Source: Rheinheimera sp. SA_1 (GTDB taxonomy: Bacteria > Pseudomonadota > Gammaproteobacteria > Enterobacterales > Alteromonadaceae). From it: a stretch of DNA of 64,000 bases. Of this stretch, positions 1 through 9,509 are shown piece after piece. Under the pieces are notes generated by a model. That model did not search any database and was not told the DNA's origin. It saw only the letters and a program-made list of their open reading frames with translations. Each line of letters starts with the position of its first letter. Within the stretch, counting starts at the first letter, position 1. The position numbers were made by a program, and so were the translations under genes. The stretch lies in assembly GCF_001669775.1 (NCBI RefSeq), contig NZ_LXWK01000016.1:1-64000 (forward strand), written 5' to 3'.

Positions 1-1
1 G

Positions 2-88
2 GACTATGCCACAAAATGGTTATGGTTTTACAATCATGAACGACCGCACAAAGCCAATGGCGGAAAGCCGCCATTGATGGCTGCATAA
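2..88 (+). mobile_element. 3' end of an IS3-family-type transposase gene (partial)
   Basis: The window opens inside an open frame that reads WLWFYNHERPHKANGGKPP and stops with TAA at 86-88. The YNHERPH...GG..P pattern is the usual C-terminus of the OrfB (DDE integrase core) protein of IS3-type elements. Only about 28 codons are visible, so group and integrity cannot be judged. The AT-rich stretch after the stop (about 90-135) would be expected to hold the right inverted repeat. A 9-bp stem with an AAAG loop (55-76) lies inside the coding end. The call rests on motif recognition alone. Confidence 0.7.
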
Positions 89-154
89 ACTCTACTTTTA
101 ACTTCGGTTAAAAATGGGAGGATTACCTATAAATAATCGTCGAATCCATTCATT

Positions 155-197
155 CCAAAAAAAACGACCCCTGATTTCATCACCATGAGTCGTTTTT
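155..197 (-). terminator. Rho-independent terminator of the TonB-dependent receptor gene
   Basis: Arms AAAAACGAC (160-168) and GTCGTTTTT (189-197) pair perfectly over 9 bp around a 20-nt loop. Read on the minus strand the hairpin ends in a run of T. It lies just past the stop of the minus-strand receptor gene and may also stop transcripts leaving the IS end. Confidence 0.6.
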
Positions 198-245
198 GTC
201 ATACATCATTATTTAAAGCCATTAACTTACTACTAAGTTAATCAT

Positions 246-3197
246 TTAAAACTTCACTTTAACGCCCAGGTTAAATCTGCGCCCAACCGCGTCGTAAATT
301 AAGGTGCCCTGATTAATACCTGGCAGATATTGCGGTTTTTTATCGCCGATATTGTCGATATTCAGGTAAGTGCTGACGTCGTCGCTAATGTTATAGTTTA
401 AGAACAAATTGTGTTTAGCATAACTCGCCACTTTGTTATCGAACCATTCCGGGTAAGCGTCATCGTTGAGGGTTGTTTTGTTAAAAGTTGATTTACTGGC
501 GTAATTCATCGTCCAACCGATGGTGTAAGTATCAGTGCGATAGGCTGCCCGTAATAGCGCCCGAACATGTGGATAGCGGGAAGTTCCTGCATCATTCAGG
601 GCGTTGCTTTGGAACTCGGGATTTTGCCAGAACTCGCGCTCACCAAGATAAGTTAATACAAGCGACGTATCTACCGAGCCGGCAGAAAGTGGCAGGCTGT
701 AACTCAGATCCAAGTCGGTACCATTGGCAATGAATTTTGACGCATTGATATTCGCGACTGAAACAAGGTTGATATTGCCATCCGCCCGACGAGATACCGA
801 GCTGCAAAATTTAGGATCAAGCGCTGCACCGTCGACACAGTTACTCAGAACGTCTGAAGCGTCGAAACTGGTGATCGCATCTTCGATTTCAATATTCCAA
901 TAGTCTAGCGCGACGTTAAAGCGGTCAAACGGCAGCCAGACCAGGCCAAGAGTATAAGTTGTTGCTTCTTCTGGTTTTAAATCTCTATTGCCACGAGTCT
1001 GGACGCTTCTGGTACCAAATGAAGCTTCTGAAATGAAGTCAGCAGGGATGCCCAGTGCTAAACAGTTGGCTTGGCGCTGTGCTGGATTTAATCCACCATT
1101 TCGGTTGGCCGCATGACATGGATCGGTCATTCTCGCACCACTAATAGAGTCTGGCGCAAACAGTTCTGCAATATTTGGCGCCCGGACTGCGAGTGAATAG
1201 GTCGCACGGGTGCGGATCTTGTCAGTTAACGCCCAGTTCAATGCAAGTTTATAGGTACTGTCTGTGCCGGTAATACTATGGTTTGATACCCGGGCAGCGG
1301 CTTCCAGTTCAAGGTTGTCGATCAATGTATAGTCGCTCAGCAGTGGTACAATCAGCTCACCAAACAACTCTTTGACGTCATATTCGCCAGAAGTTGGTTT
1401 GACATAACTATTTTGTGCTCTGGTGGCGCCGGTTCTGCTACCGACCAATCCTGAGCCAACCCCATCGGCATCAATTGCCTGTGCCAGTATATCCGGTGTG
1501 CTCTGCGATGATTCTTTACGGTACTCAACACCGGCGGCAAATCCAATAATACCGGCGTCCAGTTCAGCAAGATCACCATTGATCGAGTATGAAACCAGAG
1601 TTTGTTCAACTTTTTCCGTCGTGAGTAAATCAACGCCAACATAGGCCAATGCTTCTGGTGACACCTGATTATACATGGCGTTCCATGGTGAACAGCTGCT
1701 GTTGCGGCTGCGGCAAATTGCTTTTCCTGAGGCATCGGTTGTTGCGTCGAGTGCTTCGTAATAGCGGCTCATCAGCGTATCCTGGCTGACTAACTCACTC
1801 TCGACTTCACCATGTTGAAAGAAGGTGTCATAGCTATATTGACCGATGAGTCCCTTGCTGCCAAAAGTGAACTGCATCGTTTCCCGGGTATTGTCAGTGC
1901 GAAGCGGGCGTCCAACAACAGCAAGCGCAGCCACATTGATACCGCGAGCTGTCATCAGTTGCTTAAGTTCGGCTGGTACAAATGGATTGTCGATTCTCAG
2001 TGGAATTAATGGCCCGAAATTGTCGTCATGAAATACGCTGGCCTGACCGGCCGCCGCAGCTTCAACTTTGCCGTACTTCGCATCAAAATACAGTGAATGT
2101 TGATCACTCACTTCATAATGACTACTGAAATCCATTAGATAACGCGTACTTGGGGTGAGCAAGCTGTTGGTCTCGGGAGTTTGAAAACCATCGCCGCCAT
2201 CACAAGGGACGATTTGACAGTTGGTCCCGCTAACGAATGGCCGGAATTTGCCGTTGTCGCGGTCAATAGTAAAAGTATCGTAACCTAATCCAAAAGGATC
2301 ACCGCCAAATGTAGGCGGCAGTGGATTGTTGATAATATCAAACGGAGTTCCTGCTAACACCCACTTTGCGTTTGGCAAATAGATCAGACCCTCGCGACTG
2401 AGAGCCTGAAAGCGTTGATCCCGGTGCCAGACGGTATCACTGATGCCATCATTCGGCTTGGCACTACCTAATCGGGCGAATGCCGGGTTGGCATTTGCAT
2501 AACCACGCGCCGACATCGGTAACTCGTCCCGGTCTGAATAATTCAGATGCAGCGTCGTATTTAATTTGTCATTGGCAAAATTTTCGCCGATGGTCAGTTT
2601 GAAATCCTTTTGTTTGGCATCACTTTTGGATGTCTGACCTGCAGACACATCAACTTCAATACCGGTGAAATTTTTCTTTAAAATAAAATTGACCACGCCT
2701 GTCACAGCGTCAGCACCATAAATGGCTGATGCACCACCGGTGACGATTTCAATTCGTTCAATCAACGAGGCAGGGATCATACTTAAATCAACTGCCGATT
2801 CGTTTGCAGAGCCAGGTACATGGCGGCGGCCGTCGACCAACACCAGCGTACGGACAGAACCCAGTCCGCGTAAATTTGCCAGTTCCAGGCCGGCGTCTGA
2901 TTTATTCCCGCCGTTACCGTCGCTGGAGGATACCGCGCCGATACCATTGGCGAGCGCTGGTAGCTGATGGATCAGATCACCAATGTTTTTCGCACCGGAT
3001 AATTCAATGGTTGCAGCATCAACGATAGTCGTCGGTGTACTCATTTGTGCACTGGTGCGGTTAATGCGCGAACCAGTGATAGTGATGGATTCCATCGGTT
3101 CAGCCGTACTTTGCTCATTGCTTTGTTGCGCAAACAACATCGGCGCCGTGAAGAGTTGTGCCAGTGTTAACGCTAGCATCGTTTTTTTATGGTTCAT
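246..3197 (-). CDS. TonB-dependent outer-membrane receptor
   Basis: Likely an energy-coupled outer-membrane uptake channel. The 983-residue protein starts with a signal peptide (MNHKKTMLALTLAQLF... cut near AQQ), then a plug domain (about 45-180, with the SITITGSRI start, the LRGLG segment and the IYGADAVTGVVN region typical of the family), then a long beta-barrel that ends in GVKVKF, the C-terminal aromatic signal for barrel insertion. AAGGGAAAA precedes the ATG. No siderophore, vitamin or sugar gene lies beside it, so the substrate is open; many receptors of this size in Alteromonadales take up peptides or oligosaccharides. It is monocistronic and sits next to an IS end. Confidence 0.93.
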   Translation of the reverse strand: MNHKKTMLALTLAQLFTAPMLFAQQSNEQSTAEPMESITITGSRINRTSAQMSTPTTIVDAATIELSGAKNIGDLIHQLPALANGIGAVSSSDGNGGNKSDAGLELANLRGLGSVRTLVLVDGRRHVPGSANESAVDLSMIPASLIERIEIVTGGASAIYGADAVTGVVNFILKKNFTGIEVDVSAGQTSKSDAKQKDFKLTIGENFANDKLNTTLHLNYSDRDELPMSARGYANANPAFARLGSAKPNDGISDTVWHRDQRFQALSREGLIYLPNAKWVLAGTPFDIINNPLPPTFGGDPFGLGYDTFTIDRDNGKFRPFVSGTNCQIVPCDGGDGFQTPETNSLLTPSTRYLMDFSSHYEVSDQHSLYFDAKYGKVEAAAAGQASVFHDDNFGPLIPLRIDNPFVPAELKQLMTARGINVAALAVVGRPLRTDNTRETMQFTFGSKGLIGQYSYDTFFQHGEVESELVSQDTLMSRYYEALDATTDASGKAICRSRNSSCSPWNAMYNQVSPEALAYVGVDLLTTEKVEQTLVSYSINGDLAELDAGIIGFAAGVEYRKESSQSTPDILAQAIDADGVGSGLVGSRTGATRAQNSYVKPTSGEYDVKELFGELIVPLLSDYTLIDNLELEAAARVSNHSITGTDSTYKLALNWALTDKIRTRATYSLAVRAPNIAELFAPDSISGARMTDPCHAANRNGGLNPAQRQANCLALGIPADFISEASFGTRSVQTRGNRDLKPEEATTYTLGLVWLPFDRFNVALDYWNIEIEDAITSFDASDVLSNCVDGAALDPKFCSSVSRRADGNINLVSVANINASKFIANGTDLDLSYSLPLSAGSVDTSLVLTYLGEREFWQNPEFQSNALNDAGTSRYPHVRALLRAAYRTDTYTIGWTMNYASKSTFNKTTLNDDAYPEWFDNKVASYAKHNLFLNYNISDDVSTYLNIDNIGDKKPQYLPGINQGTLIYDAVGRRFNLGVKVKF

Positions 3198-3786
3198 GCG
3201 TTTTCCCTTTTGACTTATGGTTTTATGATCTGAGCTACATCATGAAATGCAATGTAACCAAGATAAAAAACAGGTTAATTTAAAATCACACACATGGAAA
3301 TTTAAGAGGTTGCTAATATGTAGCAATCTGAGCTTGTCTGGTTTACGGATGAAAGAATTTAACGAATAGATCTGCTCAAGAGTAACGTGAAGTTGACAGT
3401 AGCCAGCGAGCTAATCAAATATGCCTTACAGTAAATAGTTAAATAAATTTATGTAAATCAGATAGATGCTGGCATTTGCAAATGATGGGTGGTGAGTGAT
3501 ACGGTTGTTTTCCGGAGCTGAAAGCGCGCCAAATGCTGTAGCTAGCCAATGTAAAGTTATTGATGCAACTGTGATCTGTGCGCTTTACATTTGGAATGCC
3601 TATTTTGAAAAATAATTGTTGCTAAAAAACAAATAGAGCGTTTATCCCGGTCATGCGCAAGCAACAACAGTGGCAGCTTTATGAAAAAATACAGAGGAGT
3701 CAGTGGCATGCAGCTGAAAATCCAGGCCGCTACTGATGAGGCGCGACCTGAATGTTACGACCAGTGATGGGTCTTCGCAGGAGCTG
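3198..3786. other. Intergenic region with a small palindrome
   Basis: This stretch of about 590 bases has no convincing gene; the minus-strand open frame at 3651-3920 mostly overlaps the SLT gene out of frame. It must hold the promoter of the TonB-dependent receptor. A 6-bp inverted repeat TTGCTA-N5-TAGCAA (3310-3326) lies about 115 bases upstream of the receptor ATG and could be an operator, but nothing names its regulator. No clear -35/-10 pair or riboswitch was found. Confidence 0.4.
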
Positions 3787-4383
3787 TTAATTACAGAATG
3801 GCAGTTTGCGGGTAAAGTCGGCGATAGCGCGTAAATGACCGCTTTTTGGACGTAATGTCGACCAGTAGCGGCTGCCGCCTTTATGGATCCTCGCCTGCGA
3901 ATGTTTGGCGATAACACCATCCGTGCTGACCCATTTGGAGAGGATTTTTACGCCACAGGCCAGGTTGATGCGTGGATCATGCAGCTTTGCCGGATAGGGG
4001 ATATCACAGCCATAACGTTGCTGATTGGCACTTTCAATGGATATTTGTAATAAACCACGTGAGATCACCGGCCGGCCTTTACCATCGCGGAATTTCTCCT
4101 GATAAAACCGCTGTGGTTTAAAATTGCTTTCCGGTTTGGCCATTGCTGAAATTAAGCCAACCCAGAATTTGCGCCGTTCTGTAGCATGTAGTTTTGGATA
4201 AGCGGGGCAAAAATAGAGAATGTCTTTCGGGACTAATCTTACCAGTGGCGAATTAGCAACAGCGGTTTCGGCACTGCGGGTCCAGCTACCATCCCGGTTG
4301 TTTTTTGCCCAGGCAGCATAGTCCAGGCTGGCAAAAGCCTGGGTGCTCATCATCAGAGTGGCAACAGCCAGCAACAACCGCAT
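3787..4383 (-). CDS. Secreted lytic transglycosylase-like (SLT domain) protein
   Basis: Predicted periplasmic murein-cleaving enzyme. The 198-residue product has a signal peptide (MRLLLAVATLMMSTQAFA) and a goose-lysozyme-like SLT region: the KPESNF segment carries the likely catalytic Glu and is followed by SRGLLQIS, the usual GLLQ motif. Downstream cysteines (YGCDIPYP, LACGVKIL) may pair in the periplasm. It lies 21 bases downstream of the MltA-like gene on the same strand, so the two may be co-transcribed. The domain is shorter than in Slt70 and no other domain is seen. Family assignment is fairly safe; cellular role is inference. Confidence 0.8.
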   Translation of the reverse strand: MRLLLAVATLMMSTQAFASLDYAAWAKNNRDGSWTRSAETAVANSPLVRLVPKDILYFCPAYPKLHATERRKFWVGLISAMAKPESNFKPQRFYQEKFRDGKGRPVISRGLLQISIESANQQRYGCDIPYPAKLHDPRINLACGVKILSKWVSTDGVIAKHSQARIHKGGSRYWSTLRPKSGHLRAIADFTRKLPFCN

Positions 4384-4404
4384 CTTGAATGATAATCCTA
4401 TATC

Positions 4405-5610
4405 TTATTGTTTTTTCAGCAGTAACCAGGCAGTACTGTAGTCATTGCGATGTTTATTGGCTTGATAATATTGATCCCAGTCGCGGTAATAACCACTTAA
4501 CCAATCCAGCTGAAACTGATTATTGGCAAAAGCGCCGCCGGTATCGGCCAAAATTGTCAGGCGATAGTGAGTTTTACCGCCTTCAATTGTGGAAAGTAAG
4601 ATTAGCTTACCTAATCCCAGATTGACAATATCACCGGCGACTGTGACTTCAGGCGCGATCGGAATTTTATAGTCGGCATCTTTGCCATAGCCCAGTACGC
4701 TTTGTACCTGCTTGAAGTACCAATACCGTTGTTGTTGCTCTGGTTTTAACAGACGGTCATAAGCAATGCCGTTACTGCGGTGCACATTAAAGTAGCGGTA
4801 CGAACTCCCTTCAGGGATCACTGCGGTCCCTTGTAACAACGCACCCTCTAAATCATCACGGCTTAGCCAAATTAAAGCAGGGGCACGTAGCGGTTTTTGC
4901 TCCAGTGCGCCTTTGACGATGTCCTGTTTCCCTAGCTGAAAACGGGTGATTTTTTTGCCAAGCGCATCGGCCTGGTCGAGTGGCAACTTTTGTTCGTCAA
5001 ACGGCAAACCGTATAAAGCTTGATCTTGCAATGCGGTTTTTTGCGAACGACCATCGGCAATACGAACGTAGTACTTGGTCAGCAGCAGTTTATCTTTTGG
5101 AATATTTTGTACTAAAGGTTTGTTTTTATTAACTTTAGCGGCGGCGGTAAGATCGGGCAACCAACGCACAAATTCAAAGTGTTGAGCAATAAACTGCGCG
5201 TTCGCTAGCCGCGACGGTTGGCCAGAGGCTTGGTCTTCCTGACTGATTTTACAAAGATATTTTAAGGTGTCGACCACCCGCGGTAGTGGCGTGGTCGCGC
5301 CTGCCAATTTACCACCGTGGATTGCTGCGGTATCGTATGCCGCACCTTTTGCCAGATACTTCAGCGTTTCATCTGCGACAAAACAAAGTTGTTTGCTATT
5401 GTCCGGCCAAATCCCAGCGTCTAGTTTTGGTTGCACCGCCTGAAACTGCGGTTGGGCATGGCTTGGCGCCGTCAAACACAGCAGCAATGTGCCAAGTAGC
5501 ACGCGGCTTGCAACATGACCTGCTGAAGCTGACGGCAGCTGCAGACGCAACACGGCCTGTTGTGGCCTCAACACTGTTTTTGCAACCTTTCTGAAATCTG
5601 ACAACAACAC
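4405..5610 (-). CDS. MltA-like (3D domain) protein, probable lytic transglycosylase
   Basis: A 401-residue exported protein. A hydrophobic stretch (about 35-53, ending APSHAQ) is the likely signal peptide. The C-terminus has LTILADTGGAF and, later, QLDWLSGYY, resembling the DTGGA and catalytic-Asp segment of the MltA 3D domain; the middle (IWLSRDDLEGALLQGTAVI...YRYFNVHRSNG) resembles the MltA domain that grips glycan strands. It starts with GTG, with GGAG eight bases upstream. The SLT gene follows on the same strand, so this pair looks like a murein-remodelling unit. Similarity is by eye and divergent; another 3D-domain protein cannot be excluded. Confidence 0.55.
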   Translation of the reverse strand: MLLSDFRKVAKTVLRPQQAVLRLQLPSASAGHVASRVLLGTLLLCLTAPSHAQPQFQAVQPKLDAGIWPDNSKQLCFVADETLKYLAKGAAYDTAAIHGGKLAGATTPLPRVVDTLKYLCKISQEDQASGQPSRLANAQFIAQHFEFVRWLPDLTAAAKVNKNKPLVQNIPKDKLLLTKYYVRIADGRSQKTALQDQALYGLPFDEQKLPLDQADALGKKITRFQLGKQDIVKGALEQKPLRAPALIWLSRDDLEGALLQGTAVIPEGSSYRYFNVHRSNGIAYDRLLKPEQQQRYWYFKQVQSVLGYGKDADYKIPIAPEVTVAGDIVNLGLGKLILLSTIEGGKTHYRLTILADTGGAFANNQFQLDWLSGYYRDWDQYYQANKHRNDYSTAWLLLKKQ

Positions 5611-5788
5611 CCGCGATACTCCAGCATGTAAGATGCGGTCAGACTAACCAGCAGCCCGCGAGAACACAAGGATTGCACAAGGATTTTTTGCGTTGTTGCG
5701 CATTTGTCAGGCAACCGGACTTTTTCCCTTGCCTGTGTCGGTGGAACTGGCTAAGTTAAGGGGAATATTGAATATTTCAGGTAGACCT

Positions 5789-6775
5789 ATGCCGCACGAT
5801 CACCACGGCCATTCTCATCATGCACACGGCCACACGCATTCCCATGAAAGTGGCAATATCGCAGTCGCATTCTGGCTGAACTTCTGTTTTACCATTATTG
5901 AATTTATCGGTGGTTACCTGACCAATAGCGTCGCAATTATGGCCGATGCCATGCACGATCTGGGTGATTGTCTGGCGATTGGTTTTGCCTGGCTGGCGAG
6001 TAAAGTCGCCAATAAAGCAGCAACACCTAAATACAGTTATGGTTTTCGGCGCTGGTCGCTGTTAAGCGCCCTCGTCAATAGTGTCATTCTGGTAGTGGGT
6101 TCCTTGTGGATTTTAACCGAAGCCATTCCAAGGTTATGGTCACCACAATTACCGATGGCGGAGGGGATGATCGCGCTGGCGGTGTTGGGAGTGATCGTCA
6201 ACGGCGCGGCAGTTTACAAACTTCGTTTTGGCAAAACCCAAAACGAGCAGGTGCTAAGCTGGCATTTACTGGAAGATGTGCTCGGCTGGGCGGCAGTACT
6301 GATCGGTAGTATTTTGTTATATCTGACCGGTTGGGCCTGGATTGATCCGGTGCTCAGTATTGGTTTTACCTGCTTTATTCTGCTCAATGTCTGGCGAAAT
6401 CTGAAGAAAACCCTGCAATTATTTTTGCAAATTAGCCCGGATCCACATTTGACGAAAGATGTGACCGACAAACTGTCGAGTCTCGATTTTGTCAAAGAGA
6501 TCCATCATTTGCATTTGTGGTCGCTTGATGGCGAACAACACGTGCTGACGGTGCATCTGGTGCTGAAAGCTGAAGCCGACAGTGCTTTGTTGCGCCGGCA
6601 TAAGGAACAAATTCGCGAATTACTACAGCCGTTTCAGCTGGCCCACACCACGGTTGAATTTGAAGTACCGGACGAAGCCTGTCGTGATGATAAAAACCTG
6701 GTGAATACCGGTGCGGACGCTCAACATGCCGACCATGACCATGACCATGACCATGCGGTACCGCATCGCCACTAA
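5789..6775 (+). CDS. Cation diffusion facilitator (zinc/divalent metal efflux)
   Basis: CDF-family inner-membrane antiporter that exports Zn2+ or a similar metal against protons. The His-rich N-terminus (HDHHGHSHHAHGHTHSH) and the C-terminal HADHDHDHDH tail are metal-binding; six membrane segments follow, with the transport-site motifs DAMHDLGD in TM2 and HLLEDVLGW in TM5, then a cytoplasmic dimerisation domain (VKEIHHLHLWSLDGEQHVLTVH). The ATG at 5789 is preferred because the CDF fold begins there; the open frame upstream to 5693 starts with TTG and is unlike the family. Length (328 residues) is normal. No metal-responsive regulator is adjacent. Confidence 0.92.
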   Translation: MPHDHHGHSHHAHGHTHSHESGNIAVAFWLNFCFTIIEFIGGYLTNSVAIMADAMHDLGDCLAIGFAWLASKVANKAATPKYSYGFRRWSLLSALVNSVILVVGSLWILTEAIPRLWSPQLPMAEGMIALAVLGVIVNGAAVYKLRFGKTQNEQVLSWHLLEDVLGWAAVLIGSILLYLTGWAWIDPVLSIGFTCFILLNVWRNLKKTLQLFLQISPDPHLTKDVTDKLSSLDFVKEIHHLHLWSLDGEQHVLTVHLVLKAEADSALLRRHKEQIRELLQPFQLAHTTVEFEVPDEACRDDKNLVNTGADAQHADHDHDHDHAVPHRH

Positions 6776-6834
6776 CTGAAACATCTAAAATTTGTGGCCG
6801 ATTGGCTCAATATCAACAGCGAAGGACGTGCCGT

Positions 6835-7443
6835 TTACTGCGGTTCGTCCTGACTGATTTCATCCAGTGACAAAGCAAAACTGGCAGTGAAGGTCTCGAG
6901 AAAATACTTAACCTCGGGTTGTGGGTAGTTCAACAGGATTTTTTCCAGTCGTCGTTTGGCGATGGTAAATTCATGATTTCCAGCAGAAATTTCTTCGATG
7001 GTTTTCACATAAGCACACAGATGATCGGCGGCTTTAACCAACAGCTTTTCTTCCTCGGTATAAGCGGTCGAAAGTAAAAATTCCTGATAAACCTGCTGCA
7101 GCGCCTTGGGTAATAAATCCAGCAACCGTTGCTCGGCAATAGCTTCAATCTTTTTATATTCAATCGCGATCTGCGGATTAAAGTATTTCACCGGCGTTGG
7201 CAAATCGCCGGTGATCACTTCGCTGGCATCGTGGTACAGCGCTAAGGTGGCAATCCGTTCCGGATTGAGGTTTTTACTGAACATCTGTTGGCCGATCACC
7301 GCCAACATATGCGCGACCATCGCCACCTGATGACTATGCTCCGCCACGTTTTCGGTATTGACGTTACGCATCAACGGCCAGCGGTGGATAAGTTTCATCC
7401 GGAACAAATGGGCGAAAAAGTGGCTATGGAGCGGTTCTGTCAT
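6835..7443 (-). CDS. yfbR: 5'-deoxynucleotidase YfbR (HD domain)
   Basis: HD-domain phosphohydrolase that removes phosphate from deoxyribonucleoside 5'-monophosphates, a step in dNMP turnover. The protein shows the family start ([22 protein letters not shown]), the metal ligands in [11 protein letters not shown] and [19 protein letters not shown], and a late Asp in KAADHLCAY. The ATG at 7443 is chosen over a TTG one codon upstream. It lies downstream of alaA on the same strand, the same pairing as in E. coli, about 80 bases apart. Length of 202 residues matches E. coli YfbR. Confidence 0.95.
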   Translation of the reverse strand: MTEPLHSHFFAHLFRMKLIHRWPLMRNVNTENVAEHSHQVAMVAHMLAVIGQQMFSKNLNPERIATLALYHDASEVITGDLPTPVKYFNPQIAIEYKKIEAIAEQRLLDLLPKALQQVYQEFLLSTAYTEEEKLLVKAADHLCAYVKTIEEISAGNHEFTIAKRRLEKILLNYPQPEVKYFLETFTASFALSLDEISQDEPQ

Positions 7444-7524
7444 CAAATTTCCTGTTGTATCCTTTGCGCTGTGCCAATCGTCGCTAAGGCATCAGCGCAT
7501 TTTTGCCGGTCTCACATTAGAGTG

Positions 7525-8742
7525 TTATAACTGGCGATAACCTGGTAAAAACTGTGCCAGCTTGCCAATCGCCTGTTCCAGCTGCTCTTTATGCGGCAGA
7601 AACACAATGCGGAAGTGATCCGGCTCCGGCCAGTTAAAAGCGCGGCCATGCACTAACAGCACTTTATACTGACGCAGGAAATCCAGCACCATCAGCTCAT
7701 CGTCTTTGATTGGAAAAATTTTCCGGTCAATTTTCGGGAATAAGTACATGGCGCCTTTGGGCCGCACGCAGCTTAAACCTTCAATATTGTTCACCAGCCG
7801 ATGGGCTAAATCCATCTGATCGTACAAGCGGCCACCGGGAATAATCAACTCGTTGATGCTCTGATAGCCACCCAATGCTGTTTGCACTGCATGCTGACAA
7901 GGCACATTGGCGCAAAGCCGCATCGATGCCAGAATATTCAGGCCTTCGATGTAGTGGCGCGCTGCCTGTTTGGCACCGGAGATAAACAACCAGCCAACGC
8001 GAAAACCAGCGATACGGTAATTCTTGGATAAACCACCAAAAGTCAGCAAGACCAAATCGTCAGCCAGCGATGCCGTGGCGGTATGCGTCGCACCGTCGTA
8101 TAAAATTTTGTCGTAAATTTCATCCGACAACACCACCAGATTATGTTCACGGGCGATTTGCAGCAAATCCAGCAACATCGCATCGTTGTAGACAGCGCCG
8201 GTAGGGTTATTCGGGTTGATCAGCACCAGCGCTTTGGTACGGCTGTTAATTTTGCTGCGAATATCTGCGGTATCGGGAAACCAGTCAGCTTGTTCATCAC
8301 AACGATAATGCACCGCTTTGCCGCCGGCCAAATTCACCGCTGCCGTCCATAGTGGATAATCAGGGGACGGGATCAAGACTTCATCACCGTAGTCCAACAA
8401 CGCCTGCAGTGACATCAGAATCAGCTCTGATACGCCGTTGCCAATATATACGTCATCAGCTTCAGCGCCCAAAATGCCGCGTTGCTGATAATACTGGGCG
8501 ACAGCGACCCTCGCAGGGTAGATACCTTGCGAGTCGGTGTAGCCCTGGGCTGTCGGCAGATTGTGGATCACATGTTTGAGGATTTCGTCCGGCGCTTCAA
8601 AACCGAAGGGGGCGGGATTTCCAATATTGAGCTTTAAAATGCGATGGCCTTCTTCTTCCATCCGTTTCGCTTCCCGGGCAACCGGTCCACGAATGTCATA
8701 ACATACACCGTCTAGTTTTTTCGAGCGCTCAATTGGTTTCAT
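7525..8742 (-). CDS. alaA: Alanine aminotransferase AlaA (pyruvate/glutamate)
   Basis: PLP-dependent class I aminotransferase forming alanine from pyruvate and glutamate in the cytoplasm. The 405-residue protein opens with MKPIERSKKLDGVCYDIRGP, typical of AlaA (YfbQ); it has NPNNPTGAVY for substrate and PLP phosphate contacts, SDEIYDKILYDG with the PLP-ring Asp, and GGLSKNYRIAGFRVGW with the Schiff-base lysine. The Arg that binds the carboxylate lies in FRIVFLPH near the end. It heads an apparent alaA-yfbR unit. No anomalies. Confidence 0.96.
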   Translation of the reverse strand: MKPIERSKKLDGVCYDIRGPVAREAKRMEEEGHRILKLNIGNPAPFGFEAPDEILKHVIHNLPTAQGYTDSQGIYPARVAVAQYYQQRGILGAEADDVYIGNGVSELILMSLQALLDYGDEVLIPSPDYPLWTAAVNLAGGKAVHYRCDEQADWFPDTADIRSKINSRTKALVLINPNNPTGAVYNDAMLLDLLQIAREHNLVVLSDEIYDKILYDGATHTATASLADDLVLLTFGGLSKNYRIAGFRVGWLFISGAKQAARHYIEGLNILASMRLCANVPCQHAVQTALGGYQSINELIIPGGRLYDQMDLAHRLVNNIEGLSCVRPKGAMYLFPKIDRKIFPIKDDELMVLDFLRQYKVLLVHGRAFNWPEPDHFRIVFLPHKEQLEQAIGKLAQFLPGYRQL

Positions 8743-8769
8743 GCCGCTTACCTTACTGCCTCCGTAGTG

Positions 8770-8816
8770 TACCCGCCATCCTTGACGCCTCGCTGAAACG
8801 TCAATGATTTTGGGTA
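8770..8816. repeat. Deleted derivative of the long interspersed repeat
   Basis: This 47-bp stretch starts TACCCGCCATCCTTGA and ends TCAATGATTTTGGGTA, the same two outer ends as the much longer repeat at 20680-20837, but without the internal ~100 bases. It sits in the 5' region of alaA. It looks like an internally deleted copy; the ends are mutually complementary enough to form a hairpin. Confidence 0.65.
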
Positions 8817-8934
8817 AAGATTAAATTCGACATCCGTCTGGACATCTTAATGAGAAAAACTTTCTTACACCTTTTTACACAGCCAACCAAGTTTTGCAAT
8901 CATACTGGGGGAAATTCAGCAAAAAAATTTCAAT

Positions 8935-9351
8935 ATGTGGCAATTATCTGCTGTACCTGCTGGCGCCGTCGTCGTTTGTGAGATTTTTCATTTATTTGAA
9001 CATACCGGTATTTATATTGGCGAAGGCCAGATTGTCGAGTTGCAGGGTTCTGGTCTGGTACGCGCCATTTCCATCAATCGTTTTTTTGATAACCGATCCG
9101 GCAAACATTTGTTGGTCGCTTGTGACAGACAAGGTCAGATTTTAGTGGGGGAAGGATGTGCCGAGCGTGCTATCCAGCAAATTTTCACGGTGCAGGATTA
9201 CGACCTCATTCACAACAATTGTCACCGCTTTACTCAGCATTGTGTCAGTGGCCGTAATTTGCCGATGACCAGCTTTTTTGATTTAAAAACAGAACTGGCC
9301 AGATTGTGGCGGACTGATATTCAGTGGATAGCTGTGGATCTTAGCCGTTAG
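8935..9351 (+). CDS. LRAT-like (NlpC/P60-related) domain protein
   Basis: A 138-residue protein with the look of the LRAT (lecithin:retinol acyltransferase-like) domain, a permuted papain fold. Visible are a first His in FEHTGIYIGEGQIVELQGSG and the NNCHRFTQHCVSG segment, which matches the NCEHF motif carrying the catalytic Cys. Bacterial members are thought to be thiol acyltransferases or hydrolases; the substrate here is unknown. No signal peptide is evident, so it is probably cytoplasmic or membrane-associated. The ATG at 8935 has no good Shine-Dalgarno. Single gene, convergent with the next. Confidence 0.65.
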   Translation: MWQLSAVPAGAVVVCEIFHLFEHTGIYIGEGQIVELQGSGLVRAISINRFFDNRSGKHLLVACDRQGQILVGEGCAERAIQQIFTVQDYDLIHNNCHRFTQHCVSGRNLPMTSFFDLKTELARLWRTDIQWIAVDLSR

Positions 9352-9406
9352 TACAAGGCTGTAGTGGTTGAGATTGTTAGGAAAGTGAATGGGGTAGGTT
9401 GTTGAA

Positions 9407-9436
9407 AGTACTGGTATCTGCATCAACACCAGTACT
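9407..9436. terminator. Hairpin between convergent genes
   Basis: Arms AGTACTGGT (9407-9415) and ACCAGTACT (9428-9436) pair perfectly around a 12-base loop, between the convergent LRAT-like and DUF4097-like genes. There is no strong T run on either side, so termination is an inference from position. Confidence 0.4.
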
Positions 9437-9509
9437 GACAAAACAAGTAACTTAACAAGCATTTACTGAACAGGAAGCGACTTCACACAAGGTACAGTAA
9501 ACGTCTGCC

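Noticed and set aside
3651-3920. 89-codon open frame on the minus strand
   Set aside because: Overlaps the SLT gene in another frame, has no family likeness and no ribosome site.
5693-5788. Longer start of the CDF transporter
   Set aside because: TTG start, sequence unlike the family; the His-rich N-terminus begins at 5789 with a usable ribosome site.
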